From IMG/VR virus record IMGVR_UViG_3300045970_001009, positions 1 to 44,839 of that record: 44,839 bases of DNA; one strand, given 5' to 3'. Of this stretch, positions 1 to 7,348 are shown piece after piece. The notes under the pieces were generated by a model, which was given only the letters and a program-made list of their open reading frames with translations, had not been told where the DNA came from and searched no databases. Source of the DNA: a virus. The position numbers and the translations under genes were made by a program. The first letter of the stretch is position 1. Every line of letters starts with the position of its first letter.

Positions 1-165
1 TGCCCGCACCGGTGCCACCTACCAACCCAAAGCCTCCCCCGCCGGTTGGCAGCGTGTGGATCGGCGGGTGCTCCAGCGCATCCAGTTCCCGATCAGCGAG
101 ACCAGAGATCACCAGCAGTTCCCGTGTGCGTCGTTGGACTGAGTTCATGGGGCACCTACGCGAGC
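1..165. repeat. Direct terminal repeat (circular genome junction), left copy
   Basis: Bases 1-165 are repeated at 44675-44839 with one difference (T at 125, A at 44799). The repeat covers the 5' part of the DnaC-like gene and its ATGA overlap with the replication gene. The mismatch changes a third codon position (ACA versus ACT, both Thr). The simplest reading is assembly overlap of a circular or circularly permuted genome with a minor variant. A true 165-bp packaged terminal repeat is less likely because it lies inside a gene and the phage has a lambda-type terminase. Confidence 0.9.
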
Positions 166-1059
166 GAGTTTGGGGACGATGAGGCGGTGAACCTGTGCTT
201 GGGTGGTGGCATCAGCAGCGATGCCCCCGGGCCGGGGTGGTGAAGCGCGGGCCGGTGCCCGAGTCGTTGCCCGTGCCTCGGCCACGAGCTTTTCTACTTG
301 GCCGTCACGCAGCAGGTAATCCAGCGGGCAGCGCCAATTCCGATCGCTGCCGCCTCGCATCCAGGCCGTGACAGGTGAGCGGGCCACATGGTCCAGCGCC
401 TCTCGAAACAGCGCCAGCCACCCCGGATCCTTCAGCCGGGCATCCAGCGCCTTCCGGCGCTTGTCGTCCAGCTTCAGCACCGCGGGCAGACCGGCCGGGA
501 CAGCCACCGCCGCCCAATGCGCCAAAACCTCACCACGAGGGAGGGCAAGGGCGGGCTGGGCCGCAGGCCCTTTCTTTTGTTCTTGGTCTTGGTCTTGGTC
601 TTGGTCTTGGTTGGTTGAGTTCCGGTTGAGCGTTGGTTCAACCATGGTTGAACCATGGTTGACAGTCGGTTGAACCGTGGTTGATTTTTGGGCTTTCTTG
701 GCCTCAGCCGAGGCTTTCCCCCGGTTGCTCTGGGCCTCGTAGAAGCCCATGACTTGCTCCCATTCCTTCACCAAGTAGGGAATGCCCACCCGGCCCGGCT
801 GACCCTCTATTGGCTGCAGCTTGTCCCACTTCGCCAGCAACTCGCCCAGCTCCGCTTCCGAGCACCGCGCGATCGCGGCCAACTTGCGCGGGTCCTCTGG
901 CAGCGATCCGCTTTTCGTCCACTGGTGCAGCATCAACAGAAACACGCTCCCCCATTCCTCCCGGTTGAGCGTTTCGTAATCCTCATCCATCAGCAGGTGC
1001 CGCGAGAACACCCGGAAATAGTCGGCGCGCTCAGGTCGGTCCATTTTGCAGCGGGCCAT
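145..1059 (-). CDS. DUF1376-like phage replication protein (lambda O position)
   Basis: A protein of 304 aa. The N-terminal ~100 residues (YFRVFSRHLLMDEDYETLN..., then a WxxLLxxW-like helical pattern) resemble the DUF1376/YdaU-type domain of phage replication initiators. A hydrophilic linker follows, with an 11-aa repeat (STTVQPTVNHG / STMVEPTLNRN) and an NQDQDQDQDQEQKK stretch, then a C-terminal basic/aromatic domain. The stop codon overlaps the start of the DnaC-like ATPase (ATGA at 145-148, continued at 44822), the usual initiator/helicase-loader pair. ATG 1059 is chosen because GGGAGG sits 5 bases upstream; GTG 1062 overlaps the preceding stop and is possible. The linker-coding DNA carries the iteron array at 613-689, so the gene probably contains its own origin as lambda O does. 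The family call rests on pattern and context. Confidence 0.7.
   Translation of the reverse strand: MARCKMDRPERADYFRVFSRHLLMDEDYETLNREEWGSVFLLMLHQWTKSGSLPEDPRKLAAIARCSEAELGELLAKWDKLQPIEGQPGRVGIPYLVKEWEQVMGFYEAQSNRGKASAEAKKAQKSTTVQPTVNHGSTMVEPTLNRNSTNQDQDQDQDQEQKKGPAAQPALALPRGEVLAHWAAVAVPAGLPAVLKLDDKRRKALDARLKDPGWLALFREALDHVARSPVTAWMRGGSDRNWRCPLDYLLRDGQVEKLVAEARATTRAPARASPPRPGGIAADATTQAQVHRLIVPKLARVGAP
582..611. repeat. Five tandem hexamers (CTTGGT)
   Basis: Five exact CTTGGT units run from 582 to 611 and lead directly into the 11-bp iterons. On the coding (minus) strand they encode alternating Asp-Gln. Upstream of them (571-581) is a short T-rich stretch. They may form part of the origin or be a slippage-prone linker. 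Confidence 0.85.
613..689. repeat. Seven 11-bp iterons; candidate replication origin
   Basis: GGTTGA (once GGTTCA) starts at 613, 624, 635, 646, 657, 668 and 679, exactly 11 bp apart. Several units extend to GGTTGAACCAT. The array lies in the linker of the putative replication initiator gene, the same arrangement as the lambda ori inside gene O. A short T-rich run (684-689) follows. Eleven is not a multiple of three, so protein-level selection cannot explain the period; the encoded 11-aa repeat is the by-product of 3 x 11 bp. That this is the origin is inference; the periodicity is directly visible. Confidence 0.75.
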
Positions 1060-1556
1060 CACGCCCTCCCTTTGAGGATCGCCAACATCAGCACACAGGC
1101 CTCGCCCATGGACTCCTTAGCCTTAGGTGCGCTGCCCAACATCATGCAGGCGTGGGCCTCGCGGGTCAGTTCCAATACTTTCGCTAGGTGTTTGCGGGCA
1201 CCTGGTCCTGCCAGTGCATTCAGTTCATTCAGCGCCTTGAGGATCGCCTCCTCCTCCAGCCCACTGCCCCAATGCTCACCCACCCCCAGACGCACCGCCA
1301 CCAGCTCCAGGAGGCCCGAGAGGCGCGCGTTCTCATCCTCGGGTGTCATGGGTTCCACCAGTGGGCTAGGGATAGCCTTGGCGTCCAGCGGACCCACCCA
1401 GTGGGTGACCGCACGGCAGGGAGCGCAGGAGCAGGCGAAGGGATAGGCACCCCGGGCATGCTCCACCATCATATGGACGCCCGCCCAGCGCAGATCCGTC
1501 AGTTCGGCCTGGCGGTCCATCAGTTCGGGGAGATTTGCAGCCATGGGGGAAGTCAT
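1059..1556 (-). CDS. Hypothetical early protein, 165 aa
   Basis: Not recognised. The N-terminal third contains a compact Cys pair (CSCAPC, about residue 43) with a nearby His, which could bind a metal; the rest is predicted helical and Glu/Ala/Leu rich. ATG 1556 is preceded by GAGG at a 7-base spacing. The stop codon TGA overlaps the GTG alternative start of the replication gene, so it belongs to the same polycistronic message and may be translated together with it. Confidence 0.7.
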   Translation of the reverse strand: MTSPMAANLPELMDRQAELTDLRWAGVHMMVEHARGAYPFACSCAPCRAVTHWVGPLDAKAIPSPLVEPMTPEDENARLSGLLELVAVRLGVGEHWGSGLEEEAILKALNELNALAGPGARKHLAKVLELTREAHACMMLGSAPKAKESMGEACVLMLAILKGRA

Positions 1557-1559
1557 CGG

Positions 1560-1826
<267 letters not shown>

Positions 1827-1828
1827 AA

Positions 1829-2176
1829 CTACTTCTCGGTGCTTGAGAGATCAATTCCCTCAGCGATAGGGATGATCTCCACAGCCTGAGTAAGCAGGAT
1901 GGACGAGACTTCGGAGCAGATCCGGCTCTCTTTGCGGTTCACGCCCTTGGTGGCGACCTCGTTGAGCGTGAAAGCACCCTTCCAGAACCAGAGGCGGCGA
2001 GCATTCGCTAATTCAACCTCAGTACCAGTTCGGCTAAGGATCGTCCCAATGTGGACGCCCGCAGAGTAGGTTCTGACTAGCACTTCAGGTCCCGTCTTGA
2101 TTGGAGCCGCCTCGCTTCCCTTAGGGACATAGGTGATGCCGTTGATGGTGAGTTCATTTGCCTTGATGTCGTTCAT
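1829..2176 (-). CDS. DUF6948-like small phage protein
   Basis: 115 aa from ATG 2176, which has an AAAGGGGAA ribosome site; an in-frame Pro-rich extension upstream to 2311 lacks one and looks non-coding. The core (VLVRTYSAGVHIGTI..., ARRLWFWKGAFTLNEVATKGV, then SRICSEVSSILLTQAVEIIP) matches from memory the DUF6948 family, found in many phages and of unknown function. The pattern suggests a small beta-rich protein. The stop codon is two bases before the Gly-X gene. The 16-bp leader including the ribosome site is identical to the one before the 46-aa gene at 2648. Confidence 0.7.
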   Translation of the reverse strand: MNDIKANELTINGITYVPKGSEAAPIKTGPEVLVRTYSAGVHIGTILSRTGTEVELANARRLWFWKGAFTLNEVATKGVNRKESRICSEVSSILLTQAVEIIPIAEGIDLSSTEK

Positions 2177-2317
2177 ATTTTCCCCTTTCGTGGGAGGAGT
2201 GCAGAGGCAGGCCCTGGGGGCCTTTAGAGGGTTATAGGGAGGCGTGGGTGGGAACCGCTTGGGCTTGGGTAGAGGGTGAATTGTTTGTTTGAAGTCAGGG
2301 GGTCCGGCCATAGACAG

Positions 2318-2497
2318 TCACAATTCCTCAACCAGGAACTTCTCGACCTGGTCGAAGTTAGGGTTATCGGGTGAAATGCTGATCTGACAGGCGCCGAGGA
2401 TGAGTTTCATATCCTCAAGCGTTTCGACTTTGCTCCACTCAACGGCTCGGAACGGTTGCGTGAGTCGAAAAGTCATTGGTTCGATGGTTTCGGGCAT
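2318..2497 (-). CDS. Hypothetical small protein, 59 aa
   Basis: Starts at ATG 2497 (MPETIEPMTFRLTQPF...), ten bases after the stop of the 46-aa gene; a GGA a few bases upstream is a weak ribosome site. A GTG/TTG extension to 2536-2539 is possible but would overlap the upstream gene. The sequence is acidic (calculated by eye), mixed helix and strand, with no recognised motif. Its place in the early operon and tight spacing support it as real. Confidence 0.55.
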   Translation of the reverse strand: MPETIEPMTFRLTQPFRAVEWSKVETLEDMKLILGACQISISPDNPNFDQVEKFLVEEL

Positions 2498-2507
2498 GGT
2501 GGTCCGA

Positions 2508-2648
2508 TCAATCCAGATACGCTTCAATCTCGTCACCAAGGGCTGTTCCGCGAATGCCGCCTTCGGTCATGCAGCGTTCAAGCAGCTCTTGGAGTGCGAT
2601 GGTAAAGGCGGTGGCTTTCAGTTCGGACGGTGTTTCGACTGCGTTCAT
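2508..2648 (-). CDS. Hypothetical micro-protein, 46 aa
   Basis: ATG 2648 (MNAVETPSELKATAFTIALQ...) ends in TGA at 2508. It is preceded by AAAGGGGAA, part of a 16-bp leader (2652-2667) identical to that before the DUF6948-like gene (2180-2195). The residues predict one or two helices with alternating Leu/Ala, and the protein ends in EIEAYLD. The strong ribosome site and operon position are the evidence; no homology is claimed. Confidence 0.6.
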   Translation of the reverse strand: MNAVETPSELKATAFTIALQELLERCMTEGGIRGTALGDEIEAYLD

Positions 2649-2690
2649 GGGTTCCCCTTTCGTGGGATGGGTGTGGAGGATGGACAGGTG

Positions 2691-2903
2691 CTACTTGGGC
2701 AAGGCTTCGAGGTAGTAGCGCACCCCGAAGCGAAGGATGTATTCCACGGCGGCGTCATCATAAAGACCGCCCAAACCCGCCTGGAGTGCTGTCTTGACGG
2801 TGGTGGCTGGGTTCTCTTTCCGCCCTCCTACATCGGTCAGCCGAAGGCGAAGCAACTTCTTGGCGGCGAACTTTAGGGCAACTGGATCGGGCCTAGCGGG
2901 CAT
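2691..2903 (-). CDS. Hypothetical small basic protein, 70 aa
   Basis: ATG 2903 with AAGGAGGAACC directly upstream, one of the best ribosome sites in the region. The first half is rich in Lys/Arg (LKFAAKKLLRLRLTDVGGRK), the second predicts a helix with Tyr/Leu. It could bind nucleic acid, but no motif settles this. Same-strand neighbours on both sides. Confidence 0.65.
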   Translation of the reverse strand: MPARPDPVALKFAAKKLLRLRLTDVGGRKENPATTVKTALQAGLGGLYDDAAVEYILRFGVRYYLEALPK

Positions 2904-2925
2904 GGTTCCTCCTTGTGGAAAGGAA

Positions 2926-3165
2926 TTACTTGATCACTTCGCCCGCTTTGAATCGTGTCCATAGCGAGATCATGTGATCGGCCAGGGCTGCGCGGGACCT
3001 TGGTGTAAGGTCGTTCGCGTCTCCTACTTCGTGGATCTTCTCTCTGGTTTCACCATCGAATACGCGAAGTTTGTCGGAGATTCCGAAGGCACCTCCCCAT
3101 GATTCCCAGGCACATCCTTTGGCGTGCTGGGGAATCAAAGCGTTTTCGGTCATTTCCTGCTTCAA
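2926..3165 (-). CDS. Hypothetical protein, about 79 aa
   Basis: The C-terminal sequence (ISDKLRVFDGETREKIHEV..., HMISLWTRFKAGEVIK) is not recognised. I chose TTG 3165 because AAGGAG lies six bases upstream; the ATG four codons later (3153) has its AGGA almost touching the start. Longer in-frame starts would run deep into the methyltransferase gene. A slight overlap of about 45 bp with nothing else is avoided by this start; the stop is followed by the ribosome site of the 70-aa gene. Confidence 0.55.
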   Translation of the reverse strand: MKQEMTENALIPQHAKGCAWESWGGAFGISDKLRVFDGETREKIHEVGDANDLTPRSRAALADHMISLWTRFKAGEVIK

Positions 3166-3200
3166 GGCGATCTCCTTCGCGAGGATCGTGCAGGACAAGA

Positions 3201-3710
3201 TCAGGTGGCAGGCTTCATGAACACCAACCAGTGGGTCATGCCGCGCCGACCTGAGACTTGGCCGAATAAGGGTTGAAGGGGTGTGAGGGCCAGCACTTCG
3301 CCGACCTTCACCTGGGTTTCGTTCCACTTGAAGACCATCACGCCGGAGGCCTCCAGAACCCGGAAGCACTCAGAGAAGCCACGGCGCAAGTCCTCACGCC
3401 AGTCCGGCCCGAGCTTGCCGTATTTCGCGGCCATCCAGCTTTGCGCCCCGGCCCGCTCCAGATGGGGAGGATCGAAGGCGATCAGTTTGAAAGAGCCATC
3501 AGGGAACGGGAGGTCTCGGAAGTCCATCACCATGTCCGGCTCGATGCGGAGGGTGCGCTGGCCGTCCTGCCGCCCGTGGGAGCGATCCGTCATGGTCAGG
3601 GTCTCGCTCCGCTTGTCCCCGAAGATGGCCTCGGGGTGCTGGCGGTCGAACCACCACATGCGGCCGCCGCAGCAGGGGTCTAGGATTCGCCTTCCTTCGG
3701 TGGGGTTCAT
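3201..3710 (-). CDS. SAM-dependent DNA methyltransferase, DPPH type
   Basis: 169 aa. Residues 10-16 (LDPCCGG) look like the SAM-binding motif at the start of the Rossmann fold, and FDPPHL (79-84) corresponds to the catalytic DPPY-type motif of amino-methyltransferases that modify adenine N6 or cytosine N4. The later GVMVFKWNETQVKV block fits the strand after the catalytic loop. No target-recognition domain is visible, so it is small and probably an orphan methylase. In a phage early operon it would protect phage DNA or mark it. ATG 3710 has only a weak TGAG upstream. The enzyme class is well supported; its substrate is inference. Confidence 0.75.
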   Translation of the reverse strand: MNPTEGRRILDPCCGGRMWWFDRQHPEAIFGDKRSETLTMTDRSHGRQDGQRTLRIEPDMVMDFRDLPFPDGSFKLIAFDPPHLERAGAQSWMAAKYGKLGPDWREDLRRGFSECFRVLEASGVMVFKWNETQVKVGEVLALTPLQPLFGQVSGRRGMTHWLVFMKPAT

Positions 3711-3721
3711 GGGCTCATTGC

Positions 3722-4036
3722 CTACTTCTTCCCCGACACCGACCCGGCCTCAAGCGCCGCGTGCAAGATGTAGATCAAAGTGGGCGAGGTGAACCCCTTC
3801 GCAATCCGTTCCTTCGCCGAGGAAATCTGCTCGGCCGTGAGGTCCATGCCTTTGTGTGAAAGCATGGCGATTTCTCCGATCTTGAACTTCTCGACCATGG
3901 ACAGCTTTTCGTCGTCGGGAAGAGGCATAGAGCAGGCGGCGACGATGGCCCCTCCGAGCGTCATGGACTTCCCACCTTCCATTTGGTAGGGCTGGCCTTC
4001 GAGGGTTTCGATGGTCTGGCTAAAATTGATTTTCAT
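3722..4036 (-). CDS. Small phage protein of the MKIDFS... type, 104 aa
   Basis: The sequence MKINFSQTIETLEGQP...MTLGGAIVAACSMPLPDDEK...MDLTAEQISSAKERIAKGF resembles a common short phage protein that begins with Lys-hydrophobic-Asp/Asn-Phe and has a DLTAEE block. Its function is not known. ATG 4036 (TTGGAG upstream) is chosen because it fits that conserved beginning. ATG 4081, in frame and preceded by AAGGAG that overlaps the upstream stop, would add 15 residues and is a real alternative. Confidence 0.65.
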   Translation of the reverse strand: MKINFSQTIETLEGQPYQMEGGKSMTLGGAIVAACSMPLPDDEKLSMVEKFKIGEIAMLSHKGMDLTAEQISSAKERIAKGFTSPTLIYILHAALEAGSVSGKK

Positions 4037-4085
4037 GTGGTTCTCCAAGAAGGCGCACGGCGCCGAGTTAAGCGATTTCATGGGT

Positions 4086-4403
4086 CTACTCCTTTGAATC
4101 CGCAGACACTTCGATAACCTCTGCAATCTCACAGGTGTCAATGCGCAGCTGCAGCCGCAGCAGCTTGTATTCGATGCGCTGCTCCACCGCACGAAGACCA
4201 TAGATCTTGGCCATCTGGCGCATCATGATCGTCACATCCGCGATCTCATCAATGATGGCCTCGGGCGTGAGTCTGCCTTGAACATGACGACCCGCCAGGG
4301 CGACGAATTCACCGCACTCGCCAAAGGCCATCATCATCTGTGAATTCACGCCCCAGGTATCGATGGCGGCCTGAAGGATGGCCTCCTGCTTTTCTGGTGT
4401 CAT
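4086..4403 (-). CDS. MazG-like nucleotide pyrophosphohydrolase
   Basis: 105 aa from ATG 4403 with GAGGAGGG upstream. The pattern E29-x2-E32 (GECGEF) and E53-x2-D56 (DEIADV) in two helices is the magnesium-binding signature of the all-alpha NTP pyrophosphohydrolase/MazG superfamily, which hydrolyses (d)NTPs to monophosphates. Length agrees with single-domain MazG-like phage proteins. With the HD nucleotidase nearby it would adjust the nucleotide pool or cleanse modified nucleotides. The C-terminal tail (residues 75-105) is variable. Substrate is not deducible. Confidence 0.75.
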   Translation of the reverse strand: MTPEKQEAILQAAIDTWGVNSQMMMAFGECGEFVALAGRHVQGRLTPEAIIDEIADVTIMMRQMAKIYGLRAVEQRIEYKLLRLQLRIDTCEIAEVIEVSADSKE

Positions 4404-4423
4404 GCGAAGTCCCTCCTCGTATT

Positions 4424-4702
4424 TCACTTGCTGGTTGTGGGTGTGCACAGCGTGTCGGACCAGGGCGTTTGCGGCCTACCCTTGGGTTTGGGGGAATCAG
4501 CCGCGGCTTTTCGCACATTGAAAGCAATGGGGTGTTCATGGGTGGTGATGCTGGATTGGATCCGTTCCAGCTCGGCCAGCCACACCCCGTGAAGCGCCTG
4601 CCAGGCCGAATAATCGGCGCGGCTCATGTCACAAAACCGCATGCCGGGCGTAGGACGCTTGGCACGGTGGGCGGCTAGCCGTTCCCTCAGTTCTTTGATC
4701 AC
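4424..4702 (-). CDS. Hypothetical protein, 92 aa
   Basis: Starts at GTG 4702, whose GTGA overlaps the stop of the preceding gene. The N-terminal part (ELRERLAAHRAKRPTPGMRF) is basic and helical; the middle (YSAWQALHGVWLAELERIQ) is amphipathic; the last 30 residues are Pro/Lys rich and probably disordered. Not recognised. Coupled start and same direction support it. Confidence 0.6.
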   Translation of the reverse strand: MIKELRERLAAHRAKRPTPGMRFCDMSRADYSAWQALHGVWLAELERIQSSITTHEHPIAFNVRKAAADSPKPKGRPQTPWSDTLCTPTTSK

Positions 4703-5394
4703 AGGCCATCCCTCTGAGGCGTGGACGACGGCGTGGACGACCTGCGGATCAGCTCGCCACCCAAAACCAAAGTCTTGGCCAACAGATCCATTTCATCTGC
4801 AGCCCTAACCGAGGCCTCAAAATCCAGGTCCTCAAGGCAGGGCAAGAGATCGAGGGCTTGGCTGCGGAGGGCGCGCAGGCGAAACGCAGCGCTGCTGGAT
4901 TCGCGCAGCATGGGCGACACTTGACTGGCTGTCTTCCGGTCGAAAGAAGCCCCTTCGGGCGGGTTGCACTCCAGGCATCCTGGGCATTCCTTTTGACGAC
5001 ACGACTCAGATCTAACCGTGGCGCTCGGAAGCCCCTTCTTTTTGGCTTCCCACCGCCTTTTGTATTCGCGGCGGGCAGCGGCCAGTTCATCAGGCGTCTT
5101 GCGCATTCGAGGCATGGGGATCTCCTCAGCCACACCAATGGCTGTTTCGGGTTCGGTGGGTTTCATGGCCGCAACCACAGGTTTCGTCGGCACTGCGGTT
5201 CGGATGGTGATGCGGGGACGAAGCGGGGTGGCATCTGGGATAGCCGGTTCACCCAGCTCGGCCAAATCATCCTGGAAACTGCGCTGCAAAATCAGGAACA
5301 AATCATGGCCAGGGCCGTCATGGGCACCAGGATCGCGCAGCTCATTCAGGCTTTCCCGAATCTCACGGATGCGGCGGCCGGTCTCGTTTCTCAC
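4699..5394 (-). CDS. Hypothetical protein with a Cys cluster, 231 aa
   Basis: Starts at GTG 5394 (GTGA overlap with the HD gene; GAGG upstream). Middle region has a basic coiled segment (DELAAARREYKRRWEAKKK, about 103-121), followed by a CRQKECPGCLEC cluster that may bind zinc. The C-terminal part is helical and Leu rich (LRALRSQALDLLPCLEDL). Not recognised. The basic helix plus Cys cluster suggests nucleic-acid binding, but this is only inference. Longer starts would lie inside the HD gene in another frame. Confidence 0.6.
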   Translation of the reverse strand: MRNETGRRIREIRESLNELRDPGAHDGPGHDLFLILQRSFQDDLAELGEPAIPDATPLRPRITIRTAVPTKPVVAAMKPTEPETAIGVAEEIPMPRMRKTPDELAAARREYKRRWEAKKKGLPSATVRSESCRQKECPGCLECNPPEGASFDRKTASQVSPMLRESSSAAFRLRALRSQALDLLPCLEDLDFEASVRAADEMDLLAKTLVLGGELIRRSSTPSSTPQRDGL

Positions 5395-5951
5395 GCCGCC
5401 GCCTCGCCGATCAATGTCGCGGGCACGCCGGCCGCCGCCAGGAATTCGCTCACCGCAGGGATCAGGATCGGCAAGCGGCTTCGGCAAACCCGGAAGGTAT
5501 CGAAAACCAACTCGATCGCCAGTTCCCGTTCCAGCCCGAACACCCAAAACCACACCGAGGCATCCAGGATGTCGGCAATGGCCACCAGATCCTGGGTGAG
5601 CAAGGAGGGCGACGGGTGTGCCGCCCCCCGATCGCGCCACCAGGTGGTGGCCACCAGGTCGTCATAAGGATGGCCGAGGCTCTTGTCTAACCACCGCTTC
5701 GCCGGATTTGGGATGTCACCATGCTCCGTCTCCGGCAGGTCATGCTGCAAGGCCCAGCACAGCGTCTCCAGGGCCGCTTCGTCATCGTAGCGATCGCCAA
5801 GTTGATGCCCCAGCTGATCGGCCATCAGCGCCACCTTGGCCAGGTGTTCGCCCAGGGTCTGCTGACGAGTGGTGGGCTTGTTGTGCCACCGGGTGAGGTA
5901 CGAAAGGGCCAGAAGATCCTCAGGGCGAGGGCCGGGCAGAGAAACAGTCAC
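5391..5951 (-). CDS. HD-domain 5'-nucleotidase, YfbR-like
   Basis: 186 aa from GTG 5951, with GGAG five bases upstream. RWHNKPTTRQQTLGEHLAKV, QHDLPETEHGDIPNPAKR and DLVAIADILDA place the HD metal ligands at about H36, H70-D71 and D127; this matches the YfbR family, which dephosphorylates deoxynucleoside monophosphates. Length is that of the family (about 190). In the early operon it would degrade host dNMPs or tune pools together with the MazG-like enzyme. The start overlaps the end of the small membrane gene (GTGA). Confidence 0.8.
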   Translation of the reverse strand: MTVSLPGPRPEDLLALSYLTRWHNKPTTRQQTLGEHLAKVALMADQLGHQLGDRYDDEAALETLCWALQHDLPETEHGDIPNPAKRWLDKSLGHPYDDLVATTWWRDRGAAHPSPSLLTQDLVAIADILDASVWFWVFGLERELAIELVFDTFRVCRSRLPILIPAVSEFLAAAGVPATLIGEAAA

Positions 5952-6103
5952 AAAAGCTCCACATGGTTGGCCCTGTCGATCTGCCGCTGGCGTTCCACCA
6001 GTTCGTCCGTCGTGGGGCGCGTATCGGGTTTCGGGGCGGGCGCCAGCAACGCCCAAAGAACGAACACCAGCAGCACGGCCAAGGTGAACACCATGCCGTC
6101 CAT
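5948..6103 (-). CDS. Small single-span membrane protein, 51 aa
   Basis: MDGMVFTLAVLLVFVLWALL (1-20) is one clear transmembrane helix, followed by a Pro-rich stretch and a charged tail (DELVERQRQIDR). ATG 6103 has GGGGAGG at six bases and directly follows the stop of the next membrane gene (TGAATG). The stop overlaps the GTG of the HD gene. Function unknown; third of three tiny membrane proteins in a row. Confidence 0.65.
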   Translation of the reverse strand: MDGMVFTLAVLLVFVLWALLAPAPKPDTRPTTDELVERQRQIDRANHVELL

Positions 6104-6262
6104 TCAAAACCTCCCCGGCTCGTGGTCGCGGCCCTGGCTGTTGGCCTCGTCGGTGCACCAGGACCCAGCCAAAATCAACATGCAGCCAGGGAAGGCCGCC
6201 GCCATGCCCACCAGCAGGGTGGCATTCCCCACCAGGTGCAGAATCCGAACGCGCAGGCTCAT
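6104..6262 (-). CDS. Small membrane protein, 52 aa
   Basis: MSLRVRILHLVGNATLLVGM then an Ala/Phe/Cys-rich stretch to about residue 33 gives one hydrophobic span, followed by a short charged tail. AFPGC and AGSWC each place a Cys near the span but neither is a standard lipobox. ATG 6262 overlaps the TGA of the upstream 54-aa gene. Confidence 0.55.
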   Translation of the reverse strand: MSLRVRILHLVGNATLLVGMAAAFPGCMLILAGSWCTDEANSQGRDHEPGRF

Positions 6263-6423
6263 CGTGGCCGCCGGATCGCAGCGCGGTAATCCCGCGACGC
6301 CCGAACGATGCGGCGGCGGTTGAGCCAGCACAACAGGCGCCACTCCCAAGTAGGGAAAGTCGCCACCAACAGGGGAACCAGGATGGCCGTGAGAATACCG
6401 AGGCCGAACAGGGCGGCGATCAT
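6259..6423 (-). CDS. Small membrane protein with basic tail, 54 aa
   Basis: Residues 2-23 form a hydrophobic helix (MIAALFGLGILTAILVPLLV...), then a Trp-rich juxtamembrane piece and a strongly basic tail (NRRRIVRASRDYRAAIRRPR). ATG 6423 overlaps the stop of the 71-aa gene and its own stop overlaps the next start, so the group is translationally chained. Function unknown. Confidence 0.6.
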   Translation of the reverse strand: MIAALFGLGILTAILVPLLVATFPTWEWRLLCWLNRRRIVRASRDYRAAIRRPR

Positions 6424-6635
6424 ACCGCCAACTCAAACGGCAGGGGCTGTGCGCCCATGGCCTCAGCCTTGGCCCGCTCCCAGGCATCGATGGCAGCCAG
6501 ATCAGCGGAGTCAAATAATTCCTCCACATGCAGTTCCACCAGCGTGTCACCGCGTTCGCGGGCCTGGATCTGCATGCGCTGCAGGAGACGCAGGCGGTGG
6601 GTGAGTTTTTCGGCAGCAGCCAGAAGGATGCTCAT
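6420..6635 (-). CDS. Hypothetical helical protein, 71 aa
   Basis: Strongly helical by eye (MSILLAAAEKLTHRLRLLQR..., LAAIDAWERAKAEAM), charged, no cysteine or membrane span. ATG 6635 overlaps the stop of the zinc-ribbon gene (ATGA). Not recognised. Confidence 0.6.
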   Translation of the reverse strand: MSILLAAAEKLTHRLRLLQRMQIQARERGDTLVELHVEELFDSADLAAIDAWERAKAEAMGAQPLPFELAV

Positions 6636-7348
6636 TCGTCACCTCCTTCGTTCTCCAGAAACTCAGCCACCGTCTGTTTCTTGGGCGACCTGGGTTTCTT
6701 GGGAGTTGCGACATTGGCCTGTTTCTTCTCGGCCTTAACCTTCGCCTTGCGCGCGGCGTCATCCCGCTTCCACTTGCAGGTGTGGCAGAGCACCTGGCCG
6801 TTGGCATCAGGGGTATCGGCGCACTGACAGTCCTCGCACCGATGTAGCCACTCGAAGGATCCAGAGGTGAGGATCTGCGAGACAAGCCAATCGAAGGTCC
6901 CATGACCCAGGCCACCCAAATCATCCATAACCAAATCGCGAATAGCCTCGTAATCCAGCCCGCGAGCCCGCGTGTGAAGGCGCAGCGCGAAGAGCATCTC
7001 CTGTTCCAGGGCTTCCTGCTTCATGTGGTTGAACTCGCAATAGGCGGCTTCGTTCATGGCGAGAATCGGATGCTCCTCGATTCGGAGGCCGATCCATTTC
7101 TCGTCAGCCACCTCAGCACCAGGCGCAGGGTCACCAGAAGCGTCGAACAGCGCCGGGCCCGGGGCCGGGATCTCGGCCTCCAGCTCCACCAGCACCGTGC
7201 GATGGGACGCAGCCAGATTGGCGGCGCTCTTGAAGTGATCCATGGCGTTGCGCAGGTGATCGGCAGTGGCCTGGGGAATCCGCAGGAAGGCGATGCCGCG
7301 CTCAGCTTTGGCGATGGCGCCAGCCAGGGTGGGGGATAGGGCGCTCAT
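6632..7348 (-). CDS. Hypothetical zinc-ribbon protein, 238 aa
   Basis: Start ATG 7348 overlaps the upstream stop (ATGA). Residues 1-60 are helical; the middle is mixed; CEDCQCAD...CHTCKWK (about 181-202) is a four-Cys ribbon; the C-terminus is a Lys-rich tail (KVKAEKKQANVATPKKPRS). Zinc ribbon plus basic tail suggests DNA or RNA binding, as in phage replication or transcription accessory proteins. No specific family recognised. Confidence 0.65.
   Translation of the reverse strand: MSALSPTLAGAIAKAERGIAFLRIPQATADHLRNAMDHFKSAANLAASHRTVLVELEAEIPAPGPALFDASGDPAPGAEVADEKWIGLRIEEHPILAMNEAAYCEFNHMKQEALEQEMLFALRLHTRARGLDYEAIRDLVMDDLGGLGHGTFDWLVSQILTSGSFEWLHRCEDCQCADTPDANGQVLCHTCKWKRDDAARKAKVKAEKKQANVATPKKPRSPKKQTVAEFLENEGGDE

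Noticed and set aside
2209-2223. AGGCCC-TGG-GGGCCT hairpin before the DUF6948-like gene
   Set aside because: No T-run and no conserved partner. Could be chance in GC-rich DNA.
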